From the NCBI GenBank assembly GCA_022794015.1, contig JAAWDZ010000023.1:1-47968 (forward strand): 47,968 nt of DNA. Reading direction: 5' to 3'. Below are positions 17,583 through 26,714 of the stretch, one piece after another. The notes under the pieces were generated by a model. That model did no database searches. It saw only the letters and a list, made by a program, of their open reading frames with translations, and was not told the DNA's origin. Made by a program: the position numbers and the translations under genes. Source of the DNA: Eubacterium sp. Lineage in GTDB: Bacteria > Bacillota > Clostridia > Lachnospirales > Lachnospiraceae. Position 1 is the first letter of the stretch. Every line of letters starts with the position of its first letter.

Positions 17583-18026
17583 TCAAGATACTTTGCCATT
17601 TCTTTCCCATTCCATCAAAAGCTCTGCTTCCCCTGTTTCCAAATCCGTCCGTTCGTCCCGGCACAAAAATCCTTCCCTCTGATAAAACAGCACCGCCCGC
17701 TCGTTTTTTCGGTAAACATGCAGTGAAAGGCTGTTCTTTTGGGATTTGGCATGACAAAGCAGCTGTTTCCCAATCCCATTTGACTGCGCCGGACCACATA
17801 CAAAAATCCCGGCAATATAATTGTCTGTCAGTCCCATAAAACCCTTGATTGTTCCGCTGCTTTCCGCTTCATACACATATACCTGCGCTTCCCGAATCAT
17901 TTCTTTAACAGATGCAAAATTTTTCTTCCAATACTCCTGTGGAATAAAACTGTGCGCCTTTTTATTGGTTTCCAGCCAGATCTGCATGACGAAATCCAAA
18001 TCCGACGCTTCCATCCTCCGAACCAT
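17583..18026 (-). CDS. GNAT family N-acetyltransferase
   Basis: A 147-residue protein with the GNAT acetyl-CoA loop QSNGIGKQLL (about residues 85-94) after the beta-4 strand GIFVCGP, and the late ERAVLFYQREGF block typical of the fold. The target cannot be told. It starts 31 bases after the small gene at 18058-18165 and is probably co-transcribed with it. Confidence 0.85.
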   Translation of the reverse strand: MVRRMEASDLDFVMQIWLETNKKAHSFIPQEYWKKNFASVKEMIREAQVYVYEAESSGTIKGFMGLTDNYIAGIFVCGPAQSNGIGKQLLCHAKSQKNSLSLHVYRKNERAVLFYQREGFLCRDERTDLETGEAELLMEWERNGKVS

Positions 18027-18057
18027 TGTCTGTTCTCCATTCTATTTCTATGTCTGT

Positions 18058-18165
18058 TTATTTTCCCGTATGTTTTTCTCTATTGCTCATAAGAGAACAA
18101 CTGATTGCAACAAAAAAACCCATACATATCCACGGGAATGCCGCTTCTATAAAATCATATACCAT
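18058..18165 (-). CDS. 35-residue predicted membrane microprotein
   Basis: A small gene with a very strong Shine-Dalgarno sequence (AGGAGGTGAAGAGAAT before ATG at 18165). The product starts MVYDFIEAAFPW, continues ICMGFFVAISCSLM as one membrane helix and ends with the polar tail SNREKHTGK. Short single-helix proteins of this pattern (an IDF.AAAFPW-like start) occur in Lachnospiraceae beside varied genes. It lies directly upstream of a GNAT gene. Its function is unknown; a membrane-bound regulator or type I toxin-like peptide is possible. Confidence 0.65.
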   Translation of the reverse strand: MVYDFIEAAFPWICMGFFVAISCSLMSNREKHTGK

Positions 18166-18244
18166 ATTCTCTTCACCTCCTGTTTTTGACTATATCAAAC
18201 ACAGCTGCAGCAACCAATGACAGTATCGCACCCCCGCGCCCAAT

Positions 18245-18763
18245 TCAGATATCCAACTCCCAGGGCAAAAGGGAATACATACAGGAAGAAAGAACCCTGC
18301 CGTCTTTGTAAATGCTGTCTCGCATCGTCCCTTCCAGAGTAAATCCCGCTTTTTCCAGCACGCCTTTGGAAGCCGCATTGCAGTCAAACGGTTCGGCATA
18401 AATACGCCTCAAATCAAACGCTGCAAACGCTTCCCTGCAAATCATACGCACCGCCTGCGACATGATGCCTCGCCTCCAGTATTCCTCGGAAAGCCAGTAT
18501 CCTAATTCAGCCGACTTTTCATACACATCTCCCTGCCGAAAAATCCCGATACTGCCTGCCGCTTTCCCATCCACCACAATCACGCGCGTCATCTGGTTTT
18601 TGCCTTCCCTGCGCAGACAGTCTTCTATAAACCATTCTGCGTCAGAAAGGCGGTAGGGATATGGAAACGAATTCCGCAGATTTTGAGCGATACGTGGATT
18701 ATTGGCCGCCACCGCAATATCAGGCGCATCTTCCTTTTGCCATTTTCTTAGTATAAACTGCAT
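18245..18763 (-). CDS. GNAT family acetyltransferase, RimJ/RimL-like
   Basis: A 172-residue enzyme with the RimJ/RimL pattern: an N-terminal LRKWQKEDAPDIAVAANN, the acetyl-CoA pocket ELGYWLSEEYWRRGIMSQAV, then NAASKGVLEKAGFTLEGTMR. This subfamily acetylates protein N-termini or small amines; the substrate here is unknown. A 79-base gap separates it from the microprotein gene downstream. Confidence 0.88.
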   Translation of the reverse strand: MQFILRKWQKEDAPDIAVAANNPRIAQNLRNSFPYPYRLSDAEWFIEDCLRREGKNQMTRVIVVDGKAAGSIGIFRQGDVYEKSAELGYWLSEEYWRRGIMSQAVRMICREAFAAFDLRRIYAEPFDCNAASKGVLEKAGFTLEGTMRDSIYKDGRVLSSCMYSLLPWELDI

Positions 18764-18878
18764 ACTTCCTCTCCTTTCAAAAAGCAGTGCAAGAAGCCGT
18801 ATTTCCTATAAAAGCACGGTTCCCGCAAAATAACACTCCCAGATATAATCTCCTGGCTGACAAAAATCCGCACCATCC

Positions 18879-19514
18879 TTATTCCACAAAAGAATGGCTC
18901 ATAATATAAAATTCTTCCTGGCTCGCCTGGCGCCTTCTTTCCATCGGTTCTAAAGTATCGTCATACCGCAGGGCTTCCTCCTCATCCACTGCCATCACGG
19001 GGCTGTCATAATAAACCCACCTTCTGCCGTCCAACGCTTCCGGCTGCAATTCTTTCACCAGCATCGCCGCCGGATACTTCCCGTTTTCTATACAGATGTG
19101 ATGCTTTTTACAGCTCTTAAACCCACGCCCCACATAATTCACAGGACTTCCGAAAATCACAATCACATCATACCCAAGCGATACGGCCTTCTCAAAAGAG
19201 TGCTCCATCAGTTTTCTTCCATACCCCATCCTCTGATATTCCGGCAGAATACAGACCGGGCCAAACGTAAGAATCTGCTTCTCCTCCCCGTCCTGATCCA
19301 AAAGCCTGGCCCGCGTATACATAATATTCCCGATCACCTGCCCGTCAAGCTCCGCCACCAAATCCAGCTCCGGAATAAAATCCTCATGCTCACGCATCAG
19401 GCGCACCAGATAATGTTCCACGCATCCCGGCATATACAGATTGTAAAATGCTTTCCTGATAATCTCCTCTACCTTCCTGTAGTCCTGTTCTGTTTCGTTT
19501 CGTATCTTTAACAT
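18879..19514 (-). CDS. GNAT family acetyltransferase
   Basis: A 211-residue protein with the GNAT core FGPVCILPEYQRMGYGRKLM (acetyl-CoA loop QRMGYG) and a C-terminal extension of about 70 residues ending in HSFVE. AAGGAGGCGGTTAAA precedes the ATG. It resembles the clostridial acetyltransferases that act on small molecules, but no substrate is indicated. It is the first of three GNAT genes in the same direction and is separated from the upstream paaK by a terminator. Confidence 0.87.
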   Translation of the reverse strand: MLKIRNETEQDYRKVEEIIRKAFYNLYMPGCVEHYLVRLMREHEDFIPELDLVAELDGQVIGNIMYTRARLLDQDGEEKQILTFGPVCILPEYQRMGYGRKLMEHSFEKAVSLGYDVIVIFGSPVNYVGRGFKSCKKHHICIENGKYPAAMLVKELQPEALDGRRWVYYDSPVMAVDEEEALRYDDTLEPMERRRQASQEEFYIMSHSFVE

Positions 19515-19642
19515 TTTAACCGCCTCCTTATGGACCCCTGCGTATTTGGCGCAGCTCTGTTAACGGAAAACCCGTCTTCTGGTGAACTGTCCATTTTTTT
19601 ATAATAACACGTCTGATTAAATAGTCAATAGCAGCTCACATC

Positions 19643-19677
19643 CAAAAAGGCATCCTCCAACACTGGAAGATGCCTTG
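19643..19677 (-). terminator. Terminator of the iorA-iorB-paaK operon
   Basis: On the minus strand, a 13-bp stem AAGGCATCTTCCA/TGGAGGATGCCTT (one wobble) with a 4-base loop followed by TTTTTGG, just past the paaK stop. Confidence 0.9.
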
Positions 19678-19693
19678 CTTGTCTATCCTGAAA

Positions 19694-20998
19694 TCACTGA
19701 TACAAATGCCTCTTATCAATCACACGTACCGCCTTGCCTTCGCTTCTGGTAATTGACTTCGGCTCAACTACTTTCACATCCACACGGATACCCAGCATGG
19801 ATTTTAACGCCGTCACAATCTTCTTCTCCCGTTCTGCAATCGAAAGCGTCGGATGTTCCGCCATTTCCGGCGTCAGCTCTACCTGTACCTCAATCGTATC
19901 GTGATTGCCGATACGGTCTACGACAATCTGATAATTCGCCTGATAGCCCTGCTTTAAGAGCACTGCCTCTATCTGGGACGGCCATACGTTAACGCCCTTT
20001 ACAACCATCATGTCGTCGCTCCTGCCCTTCGGCTTCATCATACGCACATGCGTACGCCCGCAGGAACATTTCTTGCGGCTTAAGCGGCAGAGGTCACGCG
20101 TACGGTAACGCAAAAGCGGAAACGCCTTTTTGGTAATACAGGTAAATACCAGCTCGCCAACTTCCCCTTCCGGAAGCACCTCTCCGGTCTTCGGGTTGAT
20201 GATCTCGGCAATGAAATGATCCTCCTGAATATGCATCCCGGCCTGCTCCTCACATTCAAATGATACGCCCGGGCCGGAAATTTCCGTCAATCCATAAATG
20301 TCATACGCTTTAATGCCAAGCATTTCTTCAATATTTCGCCTCATCTCCTCCGTCCACGGCTCTGCGCCGAAAATGCCAGCCTTTAACTTTAACTTATCCT
20401 TTAAGCCCCGTTCCGTAACCGACTCGCCCAGGTTTGCGGCATACGACGGCGTACAGCAGATAATCGTCGATCCCAGATCCTCCATGAACTGCAACTGCCG
20501 CTCCGTATTGCCGGACGACATTGGCAGTGTCAGGCAGCCCACCTTATGCGAACCGCCGTTTAATCCCGGTCCCCCGGTAAACAGGCCATAGCCATAGCAG
20601 ACATGGCAGACGTCGTCCTTCGTGCCGCCCGCCGCTACAATCGCCCTTGCGCAGCATTCATCCCATAAATCAATATCTTCCTGCGTATAAAACGCAACCA
20701 CTCGCCGTCCTGTAGTTCCGCTGGTAGACTGAATCCGCACACATTCCGAAAGCGGCACCGCCAAAAGCCCGTACGGATACTGATCTCGGAGATCATCCTT
20801 GTCGATAAACGGCAGCTTATGTAAATCCTCGATCCCGGTAATATCCTCCGGCTTTACACCTGCTTCGTCCATCCTGTCATGATAAAATTTTACGTTGTCA
20901 TAAACGTATTGCACCTGCTTTACCAGTCGTTCACTCTGAAGCGCCAAAAGCTGCTCCAGAGGCATGGTTTCAATTTCTGGCTGATAATAATTCTTCAT
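19694..20998 (-). CDS. paaK: Phenylacetate-CoA ligase family (aryl-acetate:CoA ligase)
   Basis: A 434-residue AMP-forming acyl-CoA synthetase of the PaaK branch: aryl-acetate + ATP + CoA to aryl-acetyl-CoA. The start at 20998 is set by GGAGAGGAAAC upstream. The adenylation loop is STSGTTGRRVVAF; later blocks include YGLTEISGPG, LLRYRTRDLCRL (hinge Asp) and GRSDDMMVVKGVNVWPSQIE, typical PaaK. With iorAB directly upstream, the substrate is likely phenylacetate, 4-hydroxyphenylacetate or indoleacetate. In this context it may work on the product acyl-CoA, but AMP-forming enzymes usually run toward CoA-ester synthesis, so the direction is uncertain. Confidence 0.92.
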   Translation of the reverse strand: MKNYYQPEIETMPLEQLLALQSERLVKQVQYVYDNVKFYHDRMDEAGVKPEDITGIEDLHKLPFIDKDDLRDQYPYGLLAVPLSECVRIQSTSGTTGRRVVAFYTQEDIDLWDECCARAIVAAGGTKDDVCHVCYGYGLFTGGPGLNGGSHKVGCLTLPMSSGNTERQLQFMEDLGSTIICCTPSYAANLGESVTERGLKDKLKLKAGIFGAEPWTEEMRRNIEEMLGIKAYDIYGLTEISGPGVSFECEEQAGMHIQEDHFIAEIINPKTGEVLPEGEVGELVFTCITKKAFPLLRYRTRDLCRLSRKKCSCGRTHVRMMKPKGRSDDMMVVKGVNVWPSQIEAVLLKQGYQANYQIVVDRIGNHDTIEVQVELTPEMAEHPTLSIAEREKKIVTALKSMLGIRVDVKVVEPKSITRSEGKAVRVIDKRHLYQ

Positions 20999-21077
20999 GT
21001 TTCCTCTCCAATCGTTTTTTATTTCCAAACCGGCGATGCCTCTGCCGGTTCCAGATAACAGTAAATTACGTTGCTCC

Positions 21078-21650
21078 CTATGCCTCTCCGCGTCCAAGCA
21101 TAAATGCCCTCTGGTTTAATTCGGCAAATTTTGCCGGAACACATTCGTTAATCGCCTTCTGCCATTTTGAGGCAGGAATATCAAAATATTTGGACAGACG
21201 TCCCATCAGTACGATATTAACCGCTTTGGAAGAGCCTGCTTCTTCTGCCAGAGACAGGCAGTCCATAGCGTCAACCGCAATGCCAAGCGTCTGCATTTTT
21301 CCAATCAAATCCTCCGGATAGGAAGCTGCTCCGGTAATGACCGGCATCGGATCGATTTCCTGGGTATTGGTTACAATCCTGCCGCCTTCTTTTAAATAAT
21401 CCACATAACGCGCTGCTTCTAATTTTTCAAAAGATACGATAAAATCTGCTTCTCCTTTATCGATGATTGGCGAATATACTTTTTCTCCAAAACGTACATA
21501 TGTCACAACGCTTCCGCCGCGCTGGCTCATACCGTGAACTTCTGATACCTTAACATCATATCCTTCCGACAGGAGCAGATGTCCTAACAGCTTACTGGCC
21601 AGCAAAGAGCCCTGCCCGCCTACACCTACAATCATAATATTCTTTGTCAT
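21078..21650 (-). CDS. iorB: Indolepyruvate ferredoxin oxidoreductase beta subunit
   Basis: A 190-residue gamma-type pyruvate:ferredoxin oxidoreductase domain: MIVGVGGQGSLLASKLL at the N-terminus, then SEVHGMSQRGGSVVTYVRFG, the usual IorB signature. It partners IorA to oxidise aryl-pyruvates to aryl-acetyl-CoA with reduction of ferredoxin. Its ATG overlaps the iorA stop (TAATG), a sign of tight coupling and equal stoichiometry. paaK follows after 79 bases. Confidence 0.95.
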   Translation of the reverse strand: MTKNIMIVGVGGQGSLLASKLLGHLLLSEGYDVKVSEVHGMSQRGGSVVTYVRFGEKVYSPIIDKGEADFIVSFEKLEAARYVDYLKEGGRIVTNTQEIDPMPVITGAASYPEDLIGKMQTLGIAVDAMDCLSLAEEAGSSKAVNIVLMGRLSKYFDIPASKWQKAINECVPAKFAELNQRAFMLGRGEA

Positions 21651-23389
21651 TACTGCACCTCCCCTGTCTGTAACGCGTCAAATTTACAAAGCTGCTGACA
21701 AACCCCGCAGCCGACGCATAAGGTATTGTCGATAGCTGCCTTATTATTTTTCATGCTGATGGCAGGACAGCCTAACTTCATACAGGATTTGCAGCCGACG
21801 CATTTATCTTCCTTTACGGTAAGCGGCGCATTGTGCTTTACATATTTTAAAAGAGCACAGGGACGTCTGCTGATAATCACAGACGGTTCGTTTGCCGCAA
21901 GCTCTTCTTTTAATACTCTGTCGCAGGACGCAAGATCATAAGGATCTACAACAGCGACCCGTCCAAATCCCATAGAACGGCACAGACTTTCCAGATCGAT
22001 TTTTCCTGCCGGATCTCCTTTGATATTGTAGCCCGTCGTCGGATTCTGCTGATGCCCTGTCATGCCCGTAATGGAATTGTCCAATATGATAACAGTGGAA
22101 TTACTCTGGTTGTAAGCGATATTGGCAAGACCTGTCATACCGGAATGCATAAAGGTAGAATCGCCGATCACCGCAACGGTTTTCCCTTCGCTTTCTGCTC
22201 CAAGCGCTTTGTTAAAGCCGTGAACAGAGCTTATGGAAGCTCCCATACAAAGCGTCATTTCCATAGCGTTCAGCGGAGCAACTGCACCTAATGTATAGCA
22301 TCCGATATCGCCAAGCACCGTACATTTATTTTTCGACAATATGTAAAACAGCCCTCTGTGCGGACATCCGGCACACATCACCGGAGGCCGGTTCGGCATA
22401 GTTTCTTCTAACTTCTGGAATACAGGTATTTCCCCGCCCAGTTTTTCCGCAATGAGATTCTGCGAATATTCTCCTTCTAACGGCAAAACATCCTTGCCGG
22501 TAACAGAAAGGCCAAGCTGCCTGCAATGGTTTTCTATAATCGGATCCAACTCTTCTACAATTACTAATTTATCCACCTTAGCAGCAAAATCCAGAATCAG
22601 TTTCTCAGGAAGCGGATTGACCATCCCTAACTTTAAAATGCATGCATTTTCACCAAACACTTCCTTTACATACTGATAACTGGTGGAGGAAGTAATGATT
22701 CCAAGCTTCGTATCTCCCATCTCCACGCGGTTAAATTCACAATTTTCCGCATATTGCACGAGCTTTCTCGTACGCTCCTCCACAATCGGATGACGGCGGA
22801 TAGCATTGCCTGGCATCATCACGTATTTAGCGATATTCTTTTCATAGGGAATGATATCAGGCACTACTCTTGTACCCTCTTCTACGATACTCTGAGAATG
22901 TGCAACTCTTGTACACATCTTGATAATAACCGGTGTATCAAATTCTTCAGAAAGTGCAAATGCTTTTTTGGCAAACTCATATGCTTCACCGGAGTCTGAC
23001 GGCTCCAGCATCGGAATCTTTGACGCTATCGCATGATGACGGGAATCCTGTTCATTCTGGGAAGAATGCATCCCTGCATCGTCTGCCACACAGATTACCA
23101 TACCAGCATTCACGCCCGTATAGGAACAGGTAAACAGAGGATCCGCCGCAACATTTAATCCCACATGCTTCATACCACAGAAGCTTCTCTTACCTGCTAA
23201 AGATGCGCCAAACGCCACCTCCATAGCTACTTTTTCATTCGGTGCCCACTCACAGTAGATTTCATCATACTTTGCGGCTTCTTCTGTTACTTCCGTACTT
23301 GGCGTACCCGGATAACTTGATACCACGCCGCAGCCCGCCTCATACAATCCTCTTGCCAGTGCTTTATTGCCCAACATCAATTGTCTCAT
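21650..23389 (-). CDS. iorA: Indolepyruvate ferredoxin oxidoreductase alpha subunit
   Basis: A 579-residue thiamine-diphosphate enzyme subunit. The start at 23389 follows AAAGGATG; the open frame continues 17 codons further without family similarity. The N-terminal domain has VSSYPGTPSTEVTEEAAKY and the central TPP-binding part GDIGCYTLGA, AVIGDSTFMHSG, ILDNSITGMTG. Near the C-terminus are two iron-sulfur motifs, CVGCKSCMKLGCP and CVGCGVCQQLC, feeding ferredoxin. Reaction: indole-, phenyl- or hydroxyphenylpyruvate (from Trp, Phe, Tyr) to the CoA ester plus CO2 and reduced ferredoxin. First gene of the operon. Confidence 0.96.
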   Translation of the reverse strand: MRQLMLGNKALARGLYEAGCGVVSSYPGTPSTEVTEEAAKYDEIYCEWAPNEKVAMEVAFGASLAGKRSFCGMKHVGLNVAADPLFTCSYTGVNAGMVICVADDAGMHSSQNEQDSRHHAIASKIPMLEPSDSGEAYEFAKKAFALSEEFDTPVIIKMCTRVAHSQSIVEEGTRVVPDIIPYEKNIAKYVMMPGNAIRRHPIVEERTRKLVQYAENCEFNRVEMGDTKLGIITSSTSYQYVKEVFGENACILKLGMVNPLPEKLILDFAAKVDKLVIVEELDPIIENHCRQLGLSVTGKDVLPLEGEYSQNLIAEKLGGEIPVFQKLEETMPNRPPVMCAGCPHRGLFYILSKNKCTVLGDIGCYTLGAVAPLNAMEMTLCMGASISSVHGFNKALGAESEGKTVAVIGDSTFMHSGMTGLANIAYNQSNSTVIILDNSITGMTGHQQNPTTGYNIKGDPAGKIDLESLCRSMGFGRVAVVDPYDLASCDRVLKEELAANEPSVIISRRPCALLKYVKHNAPLTVKEDKCVGCKSCMKLGCPAISMKNNKAAIDNTLCVGCGVCQQLCKFDALQTGEVQ

Positions 23390-23448
23390 AACGACATCCT
23401 TTCTATTGTATATTTTACTTCCTCGCTTTTCTTTACGCAACTCTATCC

Positions 23449-23477
23449 ATCATAGCATTTTTTTTTCGGTAAGTAAA
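23449..23477 (-). promoter_or_regulatory. Promoter of iorA-iorB-paaK
   Basis: On the minus strand, TTTACT (23472-23477), a 17-base spacer and TATGAT (23449-23454). It is back to back with the GntR promoter, so the two divergent operons could influence each other. Confidence 0.5.
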
Positions 23478-23487
23478 TACTTTCCTC

Positions 23488-23516
23488 TTGACATTTACTG
23501 GATTATGCATTATTGT
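23488..23516 (+). promoter_or_regulatory. Promoter of the GntR-ABC operon
   Basis: Perfect TTGACA (23488-23493), a 17-base spacer and TATTGT (23511-23516), upstream of the GntR start at 23560 with AGAGGTGATT as ribosome binding site. Confidence 0.7.
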
Positions 23517-23536
23517 ATTAGTATGTTAGTACAATA
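23511..23536 (+). promoter_or_regulatory. Probable YtrA-type GntR operator
   Basis: The perfect arms TATTGTA (23511-23517) and TACAATA (23530-23536) flank a 12-base centre. The left arm covers the -10 box, so binding would block transcription: an autoregulation site, as in ytr-type operons. The assignment to this regulator is inference from position. Confidence 0.6.
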
Positions 23537-23559
23537 ATATATGAAAGAGAGGTGATTGA

Positions 23560-23940
23560 ATGCCATGGAACTTAACATCTGACCGTCCGATATTTGCGCA
23601 GATTATTGAAATTATGCAGCTCAATATTGTATCCGGCAAATATACACCGGGAGATAAACTTCCTTCTGTACGGGAGCTTGCCACCGAAGCAGCTGTGAAT
23701 CCCAATACGATGCAGAAGGCGCTTTCAGAATTGGAACGAAGCGGCCTGGTCTATTCCAAACGAACCAGCGGCCGTTTTATTACGGAGGATCTCAATAGGA
23801 TTGAAGGAGTAAAAGCTACACTTGCCGGAGAAAAAATCAAATCTTTTTTACAAAGCATGCAAAGCCTCGGATTTGATAAGGAAGAAACCATCTCACTAAT
23901 AAATCAGACACTCGAAACCATGAAAGGAGATACGCCATGA
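23560..23940 (+). CDS. GntR family regulator, YtrA subfamily
   Basis: A 126-residue DNA-binding protein. A winged helix-turn-helix at about 10-75 shows the GntR signature (GDKLPSVRELATEAAVNPNTMQ, quoted in part: LPSVRELA and NPNTMQKAL). The short C-terminal dimerisation tail of about 45 residues marks the YtrA branch, which usually represses its own ABC transporter operon in response to cell-envelope antibiotics. It overlaps the next gene by 4 bases (ATGA). Confidence 0.92.
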   Translation: MPWNLTSDRPIFAQIIEIMQLNIVSGKYTPGDKLPSVRELATEAAVNPNTMQKALSELERSGLVYSKRTSGRFITEDLNRIEGVKATLAGEKIKSFLQSMQSLGFDKEETISLINQTLETMKGDTP

Positions 23941-24635
23941 GCGCTATTTTAGAATGTAAAAACTTAAGCAAAGCCTATGGCAGCCGCACTGCTTTAAGTC
24001 AAGTCAGCCTGACGCTGGAGGGCGGACACATTATAGGGCTGCTTGGTCCAAACGGCAGCGGCAAGACTACATTTATTAAGCTAATCAACGGACTTTTAAC
24101 GCCAAGTGAAGGTGAGCTTTACATTGACCAAAATCCCATTGGCCCAAAGAGCAAAAGCGTAGTTTCTTATCTGCCGGATCATACTTACCTGGATAACAAT
24201 CTGCGGATTAAAGAGCTTATCAGTTATTTTGAGGATTTTTATGCGGATTTTGAAAAAGACAGAGCTTATGACATGTTAAAAAAGCTTCAGATCAATCCGG
24301 GTGACAAACTGAAAACCATGTCCAAGGGAACAAAAGAAAAGGTACAGCTCATCCTGATTATGAGCCGGCGCGCGAAGCTTTATGTTCTGGACGAACCGAT
24401 CGCAGGCGTCGATCCGGCTGCCAGAGACTACATTTTAGAAACCATTTTAAACAACTATGACGAGGATGCGACCATTCTCATTTCCACTCACCTGATTTCC
24501 GATATTGAAAATATACTTGATCAGGTTATTTTCCTGAAAAACGGCCAGATTGTCTTAAATACATCCGTAGACAATATTCGGGAACAGCAGGGCAAATCGG
24601 TGGATGCATTATTCCGGGAGGTATTCAAATGTTAG
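23937..24635 (+). CDS. ABC transporter ATP-binding protein
   Basis: A 232-residue ATPase with Walker A GLLGPNGSGKTTF, Walker B LYVLDEPIAGVDP and the switch THLIS. The signature motif is divergent (MSKGTKEKVQL in place of LSGGQ), as in YtrB-type and related GntR-linked exporters. It overlaps the permease gene by 7 bases. Function: drives the membrane partner, probably in export or resistance to envelope-active compounds. Confidence 0.93.
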   Translation: MSAILECKNLSKAYGSRTALSQVSLTLEGGHIIGLLGPNGSGKTTFIKLINGLLTPSEGELYIDQNPIGPKSKSVVSYLPDHTYLDNNLRIKELISYFEDFYADFEKDRAYDMLKKLQINPGDKLKTMSKGTKEKVQLILIMSRRAKLYVLDEPIAGVDPAARDYILETILNNYDEDATILISTHLISDIENILDQVIFLKNGQIVLNTSVDNIREQQGKSVDALFREVFKC

Positions 24636-25471
24636 GAAAATTATTGAAACATGAATTTCGGGCAACCGGGAAACTGCTCGGCCCGCTGAACCTTTTTCTG
24701 ATTCTGGTCGCCATTATCGGGAATATAGTATTGCATTTCGGGTATAAAACTGCCGATCCCCAGAACGCACTGATGATCATTTCCAACACGGCTTTTTCCG
24801 GGCTATCAATATTCATTATCGCCATTTATTCACTGACGATTTTTACTCTGATTATCCTGACTGCAGTGTATCTGACCGTACGCTTTTACAAAACCATGTA
24901 TGGAAACCAGGGTTATCTGACGCATACGCTTCCGGTATCCACGACAACTGTTTTGAACGTGAAGCTTCTGGCGGCTGTGTTCTGGATGCTTGTTGCCTTT
25001 GCCATTGCCATACTTTCCTTATTCATTTTAAGCTGTTCCGAAAACCCTTTTGATTCAATTACACTCAGTCGCCTGCGGGATGAAACCCTGGCCCAGACAG
25101 GTTTTCATCTGGAAGTGCTTCTGCTTATAATAGCTGTTCTGATTATCACTGTATGCGCCAGTCTGGTCCTGATGGTATGCGCCAGCCTTGCCATTGGCCA
25201 GCTATTCAATCAGTTCCGCATTTCGGCTGCCATTGGCGCATATGTTGTATTTTATATCATCCAGCAAGTGATTTCACTGTTATCGCTCGGAAGCCTCGGT
25301 ATTGCGCAGATCAATGCTCTGCAGCAGGCATCTGGCCAGCTTTCTGTGATGCCGGACAGCAGCTTTTTCCACTGGCTCTTTTGTCTGATTATTATAGAAG
25401 AAATCGCCTATGCAGTGATTTATTATCTGATTTGTTACTTTATTACGAAGAAGAAGCTGAACCTGGAATAG
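24629..25471 (+). CDS. ABC transporter permease
   Basis: A 280-residue protein with about six hydrophobic segments (residues about 20-40, 60-85, 110-135, 165-195, 205-230, 245-270). It begins with the cytoplasmic stretch LGKLLKHEFRATGKLL common in ABC-2 type permeases that pair with GntR/YtrA operons. No substrate can be read. Last gene of the operon. Confidence 0.85.
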   Translation: MLGKLLKHEFRATGKLLGPLNLFLILVAIIGNIVLHFGYKTADPQNALMIISNTAFSGLSIFIIAIYSLTIFTLIILTAVYLTVRFYKTMYGNQGYLTHTLPVSTTTVLNVKLLAAVFWMLVAFAIAILSLFILSCSENPFDSITLSRLRDETLAQTGFHLEVLLLIIAVLIITVCASLVLMVCASLAIGQLFNQFRISAAIGAYVVFYIIQQVISLLSLGSLGIAQINALQQASGQLSVMPDSSFFHWLFCLIIIEEIAYAVIYYLICYFITKKKLNLE

Positions 25472-25482
25472 AGATTAAAATT

Positions 25483-25536
25483 CCCCGCAGGAATTCACAA
25501 AGGCAAAAAAGCCCTGATTCCTGCGGGGATATTTTA
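25483..25536 (+). terminator. Terminator of the GntR-ABC operon
   Basis: A strong stem CCCCGCAGGAAT/ATTCCTGCGGGG with a roughly 20-base AT-rich loop followed by ATATTTTAT. It may also serve the end of the converging glgD transcript. Confidence 0.8.
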
Positions 25537-25571
25537 TGTGATGCCCAGTAAGCCTGCATTTACAGCCTCAC

Positions 25572-26714
25572 TCAGACAGTCTGATTCTTTCCAATATAAA
25601 CCGGGAAAGTATCTGTTCCCTTCATTTCCTTTCCTGCTGTTACCGTAACGCTCTTATCTGTAATCAGATATTCAATATTCGCGCCTGATTCAACTACAGT
25701 TCCCTGCATCAGAATACAATTTTTTACTTTTGCACCCTTTGCAATCGAAACTCCGCGGAAAACAACGCTATCCTCTACTTCGCCCTCAATGACGCAGCCA
25801 TCGGCAACCATCACATTCTGTACCTTAGAGCCTTCAATATATCGGGTAGGCGTATCATCCCGAATCTTTGTATAAACCGGGAATGTCGAAAACAGAGCTT
25901 CCAGATTGTGATCATCCAGCAGACGCATATTTTCATCAAAGTAGCTCTTTAAACTGTGGATATAAGACACATAGCCATCATATTTATAACCCTGTACATT
26001 CAGCTTGCCCAGCTGTGGAAGGATTACGTCCCGGATTAAAAACTCCAGTCCATGAACAGACGCATCTTCTACCAGCCTGATCAAAAGCTCCCGTTCAATG
26101 ATTGCAATCTGCATACAGAATTTCTGAATGCCCTTTTCCCTTGGATTGACATAAAGCTTTTTGACCCTGCCTCCATCCATTTCAAAGGTATAGAAAAATC
26201 CTTTATCATTTCCCAGATTTTCAAAAACACTTTCGGGAACTTCCTGCTCATTATAAGCCATGGTAACGTCTGCCCCGCTTTCAATATGTGCTTCTAACAT
26301 CGCTTTAAAATCATAATTAACCACCATATTGGCATTTGTCAGTACCACATATTTTTCCTTCTGGCTCCGCAAAAACCCTATGATGCTTGCCAGTCCTCCT
26401 ACCCAGTTGGTATATGGCCTGGAGGTCTTTTCAGCAAAAGGAGGAAAAATATGCAGTCCGCCGTTTTTCCTCACCAGATCCCATGCACGCCCGGACTCTA
26501 AATGATCCATCAGGGAATGGTAATTGTTGTTTGCCAGAACAGAAACATTGTCAATACCGCAGTTCGTCATACTGGACAACAGAAAATCAATCAGGCGGTA
26601 ACGGCTGGCAAAGGGAATCGAAGCCATCATACGCACATTGACAAGCTCGGAAACCAGTGAGTCATAGGAATTTGGAAAAATGATGCCGAGCATTTTTTTA
26701 TTGGAATTTAACAT
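25572..26714 (-). CDS. glgD: GlgD, non-catalytic-type ADP-glucose pyrophosphorylase subunit
   Basis: A 380-residue nucleotidyltransferase-like protein that pairs with GlgC in Firmicutes for glycogen synthesis. It starts [20 protein letters not shown], so the GlgC activator/substrate loop GGQGSRL is missing and replaced, the hallmark of GlgD. It retains [20 protein letters not shown] and a C-terminal left-handed beta-helix ([20 protein letters not shown] and following hexapeptide repeats). It overlaps glgC by 7 bases. Confidence 0.94.
   Translation of the reverse strand: MLNSNKKMLGIIFPNSYDSLVSELVNVRMMASIPFASRYRLIDFLLSSMTNCGIDNVSVLANNNYHSLMDHLESGRAWDLVRKNGGLHIFPPFAEKTSRPYTNWVGGLASIIGFLRSQKEKYVVLTNANMVVNYDFKAMLEAHIESGADVTMAYNEQEVPESVFENLGNDKGFFYTFEMDGGRVKKLYVNPREKGIQKFCMQIAIIERELLIRLVEDASVHGLEFLIRDVILPQLGKLNVQGYKYDGYVSYIHSLKSYFDENMRLLDDHNLEALFSTFPVYTKIRDDTPTRYIEGSKVQNVMVADGCVIEGEVEDSVVFRGVSIAKGAKVKNCILMQGTVVESGANIEYLITDKSVTVTAGKEMKGTDTFPVYIGKNQTV

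Noticed and set aside
17491..17799. 102-codon minus-strand frame
   Set aside because: Lies within the GNAT gene 17583-18026 in another frame and lacks a start signal.
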